From NCBI RefSeq assembly GCF_000473045.1, contig NZ_AXAY01000008.1:124001-188000 (forward strand): a stretch of DNA of 64,000 bases, read 5' to 3'. A program made the position numbers and the translations under genes. Shown here piece after piece: positions 44,625-51,132 of the stretch (within the stretch, counting starts at the first letter, position 1; each line of letters opens with the position of its first letter). The DNA comes from Bradyrhizobium sp. WSM3983. GTDB lineage: Bacteria > Pseudomonadota > Alphaproteobacteria > Rhizobiales > Xanthobacteraceae. The notes beneath the pieces are model-generated. The model was not told where the DNA came from. It saw only the letters and a list, made by a program, of their open reading frames with translations, and did not search any database.

Positions 44625-44751
44625 CCTTCGATCTCGGCTTACCAGTTCAACCCGTTGTTTCCTGATCTGAGGGCTTGTCGCCGGCGCATTGCCGCCGGTG
44701 CGCAGATCGCTTCAGTCGCTGGCTGAAATGCCAGGCTTTGGATCACTGCGA

Positions 44752-45573
44752 TCACTCGGACGGGTGCCGCGCCAGGTTCAAGTTCCGGGCCTTGTCCAGA
44801 TTGCGAGCCTTTTCCAGCGCGGCTGCGCTTGGCAAGAGGGCCGATGCGAGATCGCTCTCGGTGAAATCGGCGCCTGCGAGATTGGCGTTGGACAGGTCGG
44901 CTCCCGCAAGACTGGCGCGATTGAGGTTGCAATTTGCCAGATTGGCGTTCTGCAGCTGCGCGAATTCGAAATCGGCGCGCGAGAGATTGGCGCCGCTCAG
45001 ATCCGCATTCCTGAGATCGGCAGATTTGAGCACGCCACGCATCAGGCCCATCGATTGGTTGCGCATATCAGCGCTCAAGTCGGCGCCGGCAAGCCTGGCC
45101 CCGATCAGGCTGGCACCGGAAAGATCAGCGGTGATGCGAGCGCCGTTCAAATCGGCGCCGCCAAGCTTGGCGCGCTGCATCTGCGTGCCGAGCAGCGAGG
45201 CCTTTGCAAGGGATGCCGCTGTCAAATCCGCGTCGATCAGCCAAGCCTGGTTCAGGTCGGCTCGGTCGAAGCGCGCACCATTCAGATTTGCCCGGTTGAG
45301 CTTTGCGAGGCGGAGATTGCTGCCGGAGAAGTCGAGCCCCGAAAGATCGAGGCGCGACAGCCGCTTCCCCTGCAAATCTGCAGAGCGCTGGCCCGCGGGC
45401 CCTTGAGGCGCCGCCTTGAGAAGCGCCTCGACCTCGGCGCGCGTCATCTCAGATGTTGACATTTCGGGACTGTTGAGGTCGACGCTGCCCAGCATGTCCT
45501 GCGACACGGCGTCAATGGGATCAACCAGCAGCGCCGCCATCGACACAAGGGCAAATGCGAGACGAAACAGCAT
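44752..45573 (-). CDS. Secreted pentapeptide-repeat protein
   Basis: A 273-residue protein. A signal peptide (MLFRLAFALVSMAALLVDPI, DAVSQ) is followed by a short acidic linker with TRAEVEALLKAAPQGPAG. Then come more than twenty pentapeptide repeats of the A(D/N)Lxx form (for example LDLSGLDFSGSNLRLAKLNR and ADLNQAWLIDADLTAASLAK). They should fold as a right-handed quadrilateral beta-helix. Cytoplasmic relatives (McbG, Qnr) shield gyrase; this one looks periplasmic, so its partner is unknown. ATG 45573 follows GGAGAGG; the longer upstream frame is only the repeat element F read through. The candidate bacteriocin gene lies 440 bases away. Confidence 0.85.
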   Translation of the reverse strand: MLFRLAFALVSMAALLVDPIDAVSQDMLGSVDLNSPEMSTSEMTRAEVEALLKAAPQGPAGQRSADLQGKRLSRLDLSGLDFSGSNLRLAKLNRANLNGARFDRADLNQAWLIDADLTAASLAKASLLGTQMQRAKLGGADLNGARITADLSGASLIGARLAGADLSADMRNQSMGLMRGVLKSADLRNADLSGANLSRADFEFAQLQNANLANCNLNRASLAGADLSNANLAGADFTESDLASALLPSAAALEKARNLDKARNLNLARHPSE

Positions 45574-45790
45574 CGCTGCCTCTCCGCTTTCCAATAGGCC
45601 GGCACCGCTCTCTTGTCGGCTTGGTCGCACTGGTCGCGATGCGACCCCAGCTTCTACGAGAGTATGAAACCGGATCATGATCCTGGCAATGCCTGTGACT
45701 GCCCCGCGCGAGGAAAGCTGCCTCTGAAGGCGAAGTGCCAGATCACGGCCTATCGCAGTCCTGGCGATTGGAGGGCGCAACCGGGCCGCC

Positions 45791-45856
45791 GCATCATAGC
45801 GCCACGGCGAAGGAATGAAGGAATAGTGCCCATCTTCATCAGCCATGGCGCGCCAG
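45791..45856. repeat. WRATADEDGHY element, copy F (8-base duplication)
   Basis: It matches copy B but has GAAGGAAT duplicated in the loop. The minus strand reads WRAMADEDGHYSF and is then frameshifted by the duplication. Confidence 0.85.
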
Positions 45857-45888
45857 TGATATCAGCGACGCACCATACGCCTGATCCG

Positions 45889-45927
45889 ACCACCCTTCGG
45901 CACCCCAAAGGGGACTGGAAGGGTGGT
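45889..45927 (+). other. Strong hairpin upstream of the GG-leader peptide gene
   Basis: ACCACCCTTC pairs perfectly with GAAGGGTGGT, with an inner CCCC-AAA-GGGG. It lies 88 bases upstream of the small ORF and is followed by a pyrimidine-rich run (TGTTCTCTTCTG). It could be a terminator or an attenuator-like element. Confidence 0.55.
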
Positions 45928-46014
45928 TGTTCTCTTCTGTGTCCCGCGTCATGGCGGCCCGGCCGGCATCATTCTTCTCGCATCGCGCGGAATGGTACGC
46001 GCGATCTGCAGAAC

Positions 46015-46209
46015 ATGGCTCGCGAATTGACGGAGACGGAGCTCGAGACGATCGCCGGCGGCGGCTTCTGGGGCAGTGTTGTCAACTTTTTCCGCAACCT
46101 CTTCGCCGGCCCCGGCGACCTTCGCCGTCCGCTCAACCCGCTCCTGATCTCACCGGCGATCCGGATGGGGGCCGTACGCGGCCCTCGTCCTCGCGATCTC
46201 AGTGCCTGA
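46015..46209 (+). CDS. Candidate double-glycine-leader bacteriocin-like peptide
   Basis: A 64-residue ORF. The first 16 residues, MARELTETELETIAGG, match the double-glycine leader consensus (L-S/T-x-x-E-L-x-x-I-x-G-G) cut by C39-peptidase ABC exporters. The predicted core starts GFWGSVVNFFRNLF, a hydrophobic/aromatic helix, and continues into a proline/arginine-rich tail with about seven Arg against two Asp, so it is cationic. This pattern fits unmodified class II-type bacteriocins or microcins. No good ribosome-binding site is seen before ATG 46015, and no exporter or immunity gene adjoins it. It overlaps the convergent neighbour by 11 bases. The call rests on the leader motif and core character. 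Confidence 0.6.
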   Translation: MARELTETELETIAGGGFWGSVVNFFRNLFAGPGDLRRPLNPLLISPAIRMGAVRGPRPRDLSA

Positions 46210-46492
46210 CATGCTCGAACACCACGATCACGCCGGTCGGCTCGGGCTCGTGCGCCATCAGGCGCGTCAGATCCGCATCGCTCCAGTCGGCAAGGCTGAC
46301 GACTTCACCGGTCTCGCGCTCCGCGCTGATCGACGGGGTCGGCTCGAGAACCTTCAACCCCGTCTCGTCGACAAAGAATGTGTGTTCGCCGAACATGCTG
46401 TTGAGCTGGGGCATGGCGGGATGTTCGTCGGGCAGCACCTGGGCGCCGAGTTGATTGACGGTTTGCTTCACCTGTTCGGATGTAAGCTTCAT
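46199..46492 (-). CDS. Hypothetical small acidic protein
   Basis: A 97-residue soluble acidic protein, starting MKLTSEQVKQTVNQLGAQVL and containing a strand-rich middle (HTFFVDETGLKVLEP) and a helix WSDADLTRLMAHEP. No family is recognised. ATG 46492 follows GGAGCAGCTC; an ATG at 46513 is also in frame. It is convergent with, and overlaps, the GG-leader peptide gene, so an immunity or partner role might be imagined, but nothing in the sequence shows it. Confidence 0.6.
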   Translation of the reverse strand: MKLTSEQVKQTVNQLGAQVLPDEHPAMPQLNSMFGEHTFFVDETGLKVLEPTPSISAERETGEVVSLADWSDADLTRLMAHEPEPTGVIVVFEHVRH

Positions 46493-46678
46493 GAGCTGCT
46501 CCGTTTCTGTCATGTCGGTTTCATGGAACTGAGCCGGAGCGCGCGTTCCCCTGTGTCGTCTGGCTCAATCTCCCGAACGGGTGCTGCGAACAAATGTTCC
46601 CCCAAAATGCATTTCGTGATCGCGCGTGGCATCTGCCGCGCCGACGGCGCGAGATTGCCACACGGTGTCCATGATCCG

Positions 46679-47365
46679 CTACTCGCTCCTGACATCGCCG
46701 ACCGAGAGCGCGCAGATGCGCGACAGATAGGTGTAGGGCAGCCCCGTCTCTTCCGCCCAGGCGTTGAACTGCGCCTGCACCTTGGCGAGATCGCCCTTCG
46801 ACTTGACCTCTTCGGCGATGTCGAGGCCGGCGTCGCGCAGGCAGGCGACGACGTCCTTCGAGGTGACGAAACCGTCCCAGCCGACGAAGCGCAGCAGCAT
46901 CTGGCCGGTGTTGCCGCCTAACCGGCTGCCGCGCTTGGTCAGGAGATCGAGCAGGCCGATCTCGTTGGACGGCGGCCATTTCACCAGAAACTTGCCGAAG
47001 CTGCCGTGCTCCTTCGCGATCTCCTGCACGAAGGCGGCGTTGTCGCGCACCGACATGATCTTGGCGCCGTTGCGGACGATCCGCGCGTCGCGCAGCAGGG
47101 CTTCCCAATAATCTTCGGGCTGGAAGCCGAGCTTGGCTGGCTGGAAGCGCAGGAAGGCGTCTTCAAAACCGCCCCACTTTGCGTCGATCACGCTCCAGGC
47201 GAAGCCCGCGCAAAACACCCGCCTGGTCATCTCCGCGAGGATGCGATCGTCGCCGAGTTTTGCGAGCGCCTTCAGGTCGGGCTTGTCAGGCATCAGCCTG
47301 TCGAGCGCCTTGGGCCCGCCCTTGCGCTTCTCGGCGCGGGCACGAATGATCTTGAAGGAAGTCAT
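46679..47365 (-). CDS. DNA-3-methyladenine glycosylase I-like protein
   Basis: A 228-residue helix-hairpin-helix-type glycosylase. Family segments are RRVFCAGFAWSVIDAKWGGF (about 50-69), which parallels the Tag substrate pocket, ILAEMTRRVF before it, and GSRLGGNTGQMLLRFVGWDG, which parallels the HhH/zinc-snap region. It excises alkylated adenine from DNA in base-excision repair. It is longer and diverged from E. coli Tag (187 residues); the zinc-binding cysteines are not evident. ATG 47365 is chosen. Divergent from the metallophosphoesterase. Confidence 0.75.
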   Translation of the reverse strand: MTSFKIIRARAEKRKGGPKALDRLMPDKPDLKALAKLGDDRILAEMTRRVFCAGFAWSVIDAKWGGFEDAFLRFQPAKLGFQPEDYWEALLRDARIVRNGAKIMSVRDNAAFVQEIAKEHGSFGKFLVKWPPSNEIGLLDLLTKRGSRLGGNTGQMLLRFVGWDGFVTSKDVVACLRDAGLDIAEEVKSKGDLAKVQAQFNAWAEETGLPYTYLSRICALSVGDVRSE

Positions 47366-47580
47366 GCGGATACCGACGTTGAAGGCGCGCCACGACACCA
47401 GAATTCAGCGATCCGGTCCAGCCCTGCGACGCACCGGCATCTGCGCGCTTCCACGCGCCGCAGCATGCTTCCTTCTTGCCGGATGGGCGGAACACGGCAG
47501 CTACGCTGGTCCGCTTCTTGCTTTATATGATTTTGGAATTCCCAGATATTTTCACTCTCTCGCTCTCCGATGGATTCTCA

Positions 47581-48408
47581 ATGCGCTGCCTGGTCGTGGC
47601 CGACCTGCACTACTCGCTGCCGCAGCTCGACTGGCTGGTCAGCGCGGCGCCGCAGTTCGATCTGGTGATCTTCGCGGGCGATGCACTCGACATCGGCTCG
47701 ATGGTGGATTTCCGCGCCCAGATCGTGGTGGTGAAGAAGTATCTCGCACTGATCGCGGCGCAGACCAGGGTCATTCTCTGCTCCGGCAATCACGATCTCG
47801 ACGAGCGCAATGCGGAGGGCGAGAAGATCTCGCGCTGGATTTCGGAGGTGCGCGACCTGGGCATTGCCTGCGACGGCGACAATCTCACCATCGGCGGCAC
47901 GCTGTTCACGGTGTGCCCGTGGTGGGACGGACCGCTGGTCAAGCAGCGCATCGCCGACCAGCTGCACGATGCCTCGCTCAACCGTCCGCAGCGATGGATC
48001 TGGGCGCATCATGCGCCGCCGGCAAATTCACCGACGAGCTGGGGCGGCAAGCGCTTCTTCGGCGATGTCGAACTGGTCCAGTGGATCATGCAGCATCAGC
48101 CGTCGATCGTAATCTCGGGCCATGTGCATCAATCCCCCTTCATCACGGATGGGTCCTGGTTCGACCGGCTGGGCCAGACCTGGGTGTTCAATGCCGGCCT
48201 GCAGCCCGGACGGCCGCCGACACACATCGTGCTGGACCTGGATGAGAACAAAGCGTTTTGGCTAGCGGCAGGCGAGGCGCAGTGGATTGATCTCGGCGCG
48301 CCACTGAAGCGGCCGGCCGCTTACATCGAGGAGCCGCCGGACTGGTTCACATCCTTGGGTCGGATTGCCGATCCGAGCCTGGCGAGACCTCGAGCGGCGG
48401 CAGGTTGA
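47581..48408 (+). CDS. Calcineurin-like metallophosphoesterase
   Basis: A 275-residue cytoplasmic phosphoesterase. The five metal motifs are in order: DLHYSLPQ (Asp and His near 8-10), FAGDALD, CSGNHDLDE, WAHHAPP and SGHVHQSPF. It could hydrolyse a phosphomono- or diester; the sequence does not say which. ATG 47581 directly precedes the first strand MRCLVVADLH. The last 20 codons overlap the 3' end of the convergent cNMP-binding gene. Confidence 0.88.
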   Translation: MRCLVVADLHYSLPQLDWLVSAAPQFDLVIFAGDALDIGSMVDFRAQIVVVKKYLALIAAQTRVILCSGNHDLDERNAEGEKISRWISEVRDLGIACDGDNLTIGGTLFTVCPWWDGPLVKQRIADQLHDASLNRPQRWIWAHHAPPANSPTSWGGKRFFGDVELVQWIMQHQPSIVISGHVHQSPFITDGSWFDRLGQTWVFNAGLQPGRPPTHIVLDLDENKAFWLAAGEAQWIDLGAPLKRPAAYIEEPPDWFTSLGRIADPSLARPRAAAG

Positions 48409-48832
48409 TCATGCTCTGCAGCACCTCGCCAACCATGGCGAGATGCGTGCCGTGGCCGGCATATTGCCGCTTGAGATCGGCGAGATAGGTGTTGGCGGCA
48501 TTGAGCCGCTGCGCCAGCATGCGCGCGATCAGCAGCGCGACCTCCGGCTCCTGCTTGAGGAGCGAGGCAGCATCCTCGAACTCATAGACGACCGCGTGGG
48601 AGCAGGCCCGCACCGTCGCCGTGTGCGGCACCCCCAGCAACACGGACATCTCGCCCAGCACCGCACCGGGCTCCGCAATGGTGGCGACCACCATCTCGCC
48701 CTTGAGCACCTCGAGCTTGCCGCTCATCAGCACATAGAGATGGCCGGAGGCGCCGCCTTCGGTCACCAGATGCGTGCCGGCCGCAACCTGCCGCTCAGTT
48801 CCACCGATGCAATAATCCAGAACCGCGCGCAT
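48347..48832 (-). CDS. Cyclic nucleotide-binding domain protein
   Basis: A 161-residue protein that is almost only a CRP-like beta-barrel. GGTERQVAAGTHLVTEGGAS, HLYVLMSGKLEVLKGEMVVA and the phosphate-binding cassette AVLGEMSVLLGVPHTATVRA (about 57-76) are clear. No HTH follows, so it is not a DNA-binding CRP, and the tail is a short helix (ALLIARMLAQRLNAANTYLA). It may gate a partner protein after binding cAMP, cGMP or c-di-GMP. It overlaps the convergent metallophosphoesterase by 62 bases. Confidence 0.85.
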   Translation of the reverse strand: MRAVLDYCIGGTERQVAAGTHLVTEGGASGHLYVLMSGKLEVLKGEMVVATIAEPGAVLGEMSVLLGVPHTATVRACSHAVVYEFEDAASLLKQEPEVALLIARMLAQRLNAANTYLADLKRQYAGHGTHLAMVGEVLQSMINLPPLEVSPGSDRQSDPRM

Positions 48833-48928
48833 CGCCGCATACTCCCTTCTCGGGAGATGAGTAGAGCACGATCCGCAAGGAGATGCAGCGGTTTTTGAGC
48901 GTGCCGCATGCCTGCCCAGCAGGCAAGC

Positions 48929-49192
48929 TCAGCGCGACAGCCGCTTGGCGAGATGAACCGACTGCCAGTCTCCGAGGCGGGCATCCGCGAACCCCGCCTT
49001 CTTCGCAAGACCGCGTATCTCGGCGTTGGCTCGCGCGGTCTCAGCCGCGATCATCTCGTAACCGAGATCGCTCACGTGTCTTTTCATCGCTGCCATCATC
49101 TGGAGGCCGATGCCTTTGCGCTGAAAGACATCGGCAACAGAGATGACGAAATCGCCGTGCCGGGCGACCGCCTCGGCGTCATGCCCGAGAGA
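48929..49192 (-). pseudogene. GNAT acetyltransferase remnant (C-terminal half)
   Basis: The frame gives FVISVADVFQRKGIGLQMMA and then YEMIAAETARANAEIRGLAK and KAGFADARLGDW, which is the acetyl-CoA-binding half of a GNAT protein. No start codon or N-terminal half exists; the upstream DNA is the 3' end of uppS in another frame. It appears to be the stump left by a deletion that joined it to uppS. Confidence 0.65.
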
Positions 49193-49919
49193 GTGAAGGC
49201 ACCTCCTCCGGCATAATGGCCTGGAGGCCGCCGAAGCGACGCTCGCGGCCATGGAAGGAAGCGAGCGCTGCGGCGAGATCGCCCGCATCGAATTCCGGCC
49301 ACATCCGCTCGGTGAAGTGCAGTTCGGCATAGGCGCCTTCCCAGAGCAGGAAGTCCGACAGCCGCTTTTCGCCTGACGTGCGGATGATGAGATCGACGTC
49401 GCGCAGGCCTGCCTCGCCTGTCACAAGCTGGGAGAAGGCTTCGCGGGTCAGGCTGGTCAGCGCGGCCGCCTTCGCTGCGGCATTCAGGATGGCGTCGCGC
49501 GCGGAATAGTCGACGGCGATGCGCAGATGCAGCGTGTTGCCGTGAGCGGTAGCCGCCTCCGCGCGCGCGATGGCGGTGGCGATGCCGTCCGGCAACCGGT
49601 CGCGACGGCCGATCACGTTGAGCCGCACGCCGTTCTTCACCAGGCTCTGCACCTCATTGGCGAGATAGAAGCGCAGCAGCATCATTAGCGCGGCGACCTC
49701 GGCCTTCGGCCGGCGCCAATTGTCGGTCGAGAATGCATAGAGCGTCAGCGTACCGATGCCCTGCTTGGGCGCGGTCTCGACGATGCGGCGTATCGTCTCG
49801 ACGCCGGCCTCGTGGCCGCGCACGCGCGACAGGCCGCGCCGCGTTGCCCAGCGTCCATTGCCGTCCATGATGATGCCGACATGAAGCTTCTCGTTGTGGG
49901 ACGTGACGTCACTTTGCAT
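49179..49919 (-). CDS. uppS: Cis-prenyltransferase (UppS/decaprenylcistransferase-like)
   Basis: A 246-residue cis-prenyltransferase. The N-terminal catalytic motif IIMDGNGRWATRRGL (Asp19) and the C-terminal DLIIRTSGEKRLSDFLLWEG, then AYAELHFTERMWPEF, are the family hallmarks. It condenses isopentenyl diphosphate onto an allylic starter to make a polyprenyl diphosphate carrier. It lies in an operon behind a membrane protein and a winged-helix regulator, not beside cdsA/dxr as the housekeeping uppS usually does, so it is probably a second copy. GGAGACTTTGCA precedes ATG 49919; that site lies inside a 17-bp palindrome. Its 3' end overlaps the GNAT remnant. Confidence 0.9.
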   Translation of the reverse strand: MQSDVTSHNEKLHVGIIMDGNGRWATRRGLSRVRGHEAGVETIRRIVETAPKQGIGTLTLYAFSTDNWRRPKAEVAALMMLLRFYLANEVQSLVKNGVRLNVIGRRDRLPDGIATAIARAEAATAHGNTLHLRIAVDYSARDAILNAAAKAAALTSLTREAFSQLVTGEAGLRDVDLIIRTSGEKRLSDFLLWEGAYAELHFTERMWPEFDAGDLAAALASFHGRERRFGGLQAIMPEEVPSLSRA

Positions 49920-49927
49920 TGCAAAGT
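49911..49927. promoter_or_regulatory. 17-bp palindrome over the uppS start, operator copy 2
   Basis: ACTTTGCATTGCAAAGT has perfect 8-bp arms around a central T and covers the uppS start codon. A similar site lies upstream of the operon at 50984-51000. Confidence 0.7.
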
Positions 49928-49950
49928 CTCCAGTCAAAAAGGGGGGACGA

Positions 49951-50328
49951 TCAGGTCGGGAGAATGCCAAGGCGGCCGAGCGGCGGGGCCTCGCGGCCGG
50001 CAGCCCTGGCGGCATCGCGCACCAGCCGCTCGAGCACGGCGAGATAGTCGAGGAAGCGGCGACGGCCGGTCTTGGTCAGACGGCAGGTGGTGTGCGGGCG
50101 ATTGCCCTCATAGCTCTTGGTCACCTCGACCAGCCCGGCCTCCTGGAGCACGGCGAGGTGCCGGCTGAGATTGCCGTCGGTAAGGCCGCAAAGCTGCTTC
50201 AGATCGGCGAACGCAAGCCCCTTCGGGTGAGCCATCAGCGAGGTCAGAAGCCCGAGCCTCGCCTTCTCATGGATCACACGGTCGAGCCCTTCATAGGAGA
50301 AAGGTGCGCTGTCAGTCTTCGACATCAT
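49951..50328 (-). CDS. Winged-helix (MarR/ArsR-like, HTH_34 type) regulator
   Basis: A 125-residue regulator (124 if the second Met is used). The sequence DRVIHEKARLGLLTSLMAHP, then FADLKQLCGLTDGNLSRHLA and VLQEAGLVEVTKSYEGNRPH, is the single winged-helix domain of the short family that sits next to membrane-protein genes. It overlaps the upstream membrane-protein gene by 17 bases and is followed by uppS, so all three are one transcript. Two copies of the 17-bp motif ACTTTG-N5-CAAAG flank the operon and are its probable sites. Confidence 0.87.
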   Translation of the reverse strand: MMSKTDSAPFSYEGLDRVIHEKARLGLLTSLMAHPKGLAFADLKQLCGLTDGNLSRHLAVLQEAGLVEVTKSYEGNRPHTTCRLTKTGRRRFLDYLAVLERLVRDAARAAGREAPPLGRLGILPT

Positions 50329-50929
50329 TGTCTCCGGACGCGAAATACAGAATAGCCGCCATTACCGACTGGCCAACCACGAAGGGCAGTCCCATGGTCC
50401 ATGGCGACAGCATGTGGGTCCGGCTCGCGAGCACCACCACCACAAAGCCCGAGATGAAGTACCAGGCCCCGGCGAACGCCACGCTGCGCGGCAGCGAACG
50501 GATGGACGCAAAGATGCCGAGTGACACCAGGATCTGCCACAGCCCCGGCAAGAACCACAGCGTCTCGGCGGCAAACTTCCACATCACCACCGCGAGCAGG
50601 ACGCCGGCGACGCCCGCGGGCAGGAACTGCTCGACCGCCTGGTGGATCATGGCGTCGGCAAGGCCCGAATGATGACGGCGCGAACGCGCGCGCATCTCAA
50701 TCCAGATTATCAGGCCGGACAGCGTCGCCGCAATCAACCAGCCAAGGAAGAAGCCGAGCGGCTCGCTTGTGGGATCGCCGAGCAGCCAGAATTGCAGGAT
50801 CGCAGTGACAAACGCGACCGCGCCGGTCGCAGCCATCGTCGCCGGGCCGTAGCCGCGGAACGCCGTGCCAGCCGCAATCTGGCTGCGGATCGCCACGATG
50901 TCGGCCAGCGCCTTGTCGAGATCGCGCAT
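50312..50929 (-). CDS. Hypothetical membrane protein of the uppS operon
   Basis: A 205-residue protein. A short helix (MRDLDKALADIVAIRSQIAA) is followed by about five or six membrane segments (ATMAATGAVAFVTAILQFWL, LGFFLGWLIAATLSGLIIWI, FLPAGVAGVLLAVVMWKFAA and two more). A basic loop, RARSRRHHSG, sits after the second. This layout is typical of small integral proteins encoded with winged-helix repressors. It is the first gene of the operon. ATG 50929 was chosen; alternative TTG starts lie four codons upstream. Function unknown. Confidence 0.8.
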   Translation of the reverse strand: MRDLDKALADIVAIRSQIAAGTAFRGYGPATMAATGAVAFVTAILQFWLLGDPTSEPLGFFLGWLIAATLSGLIIWIEMRARSRRHHSGLADAMIHQAVEQFLPAGVAGVLLAVVMWKFAAETLWFLPGLWQILVSLGIFASIRSLPRSVAFAGAWYFISGFVVVVLASRTHMLSPWTMGLPFVVGQSVMAAILYFASGDNDVED

Positions 50930-50983
50930 CGGCAACGCCAAAATTCCGCTCCACCCAATTGCCCGGGACTGCCCCGCCCCGTC

Positions 50984-51000
50984 ACTTTGTATCGCAAAGC
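50984..51000. promoter_or_regulatory. 17-bp operator-like motif upstream of the membrane protein gene, copy 1
   Basis: ACTTTGTATCGCAAAGC matches ACTTTGCATTGCAAAGT at 49911 in 14 of 17 positions and lies 55-71 bases upstream of the operon's first start codon. A half-site CAAAGT follows at 51012-51017. Confidence 0.65.
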
Positions 51001-51132
51001 ATATAGCACCTCAAAGTAAAGGCAAGCGGGAAGGTGCCCGGAAGAGAGACTTGATTCGGACGAACAACTGCCGGTTGCGCTATACGTCCTCCCGCAGATA
51101 AGATGGATCCGGAAGCGCTCCGGGGGGAAGGT

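Noticed and set aside
44752..45573. Qnr/McbG-type gyrase-protecting protein
   Set aside because: The protein has a clear signal peptide, so it should not be in the cytoplasm with gyrase.
45574..45846. N-terminal extension of the pentapeptide-repeat protein
   Set aside because: The added residues start MADEDGHYSF, which is repeat copy F read in frame. The signal peptide and GGAGAGG place the start at 45573.
45613..46014. N-terminal extension of the GG-leader ORF
   Set aside because: The upstream part reads through repeat F and a hairpin and has no start with a ribosome-binding site. The leader consensus begins exactly at ATG 46015.
31924..48000. Duplicate of the tRNA-Arg 3' end as an island att site
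   Set aside because: Reading by eye, no second copy of the T-arm/acceptor sequence was found; a short partial match near 37558 (CTCGAATCGAGGGT) does not extend.
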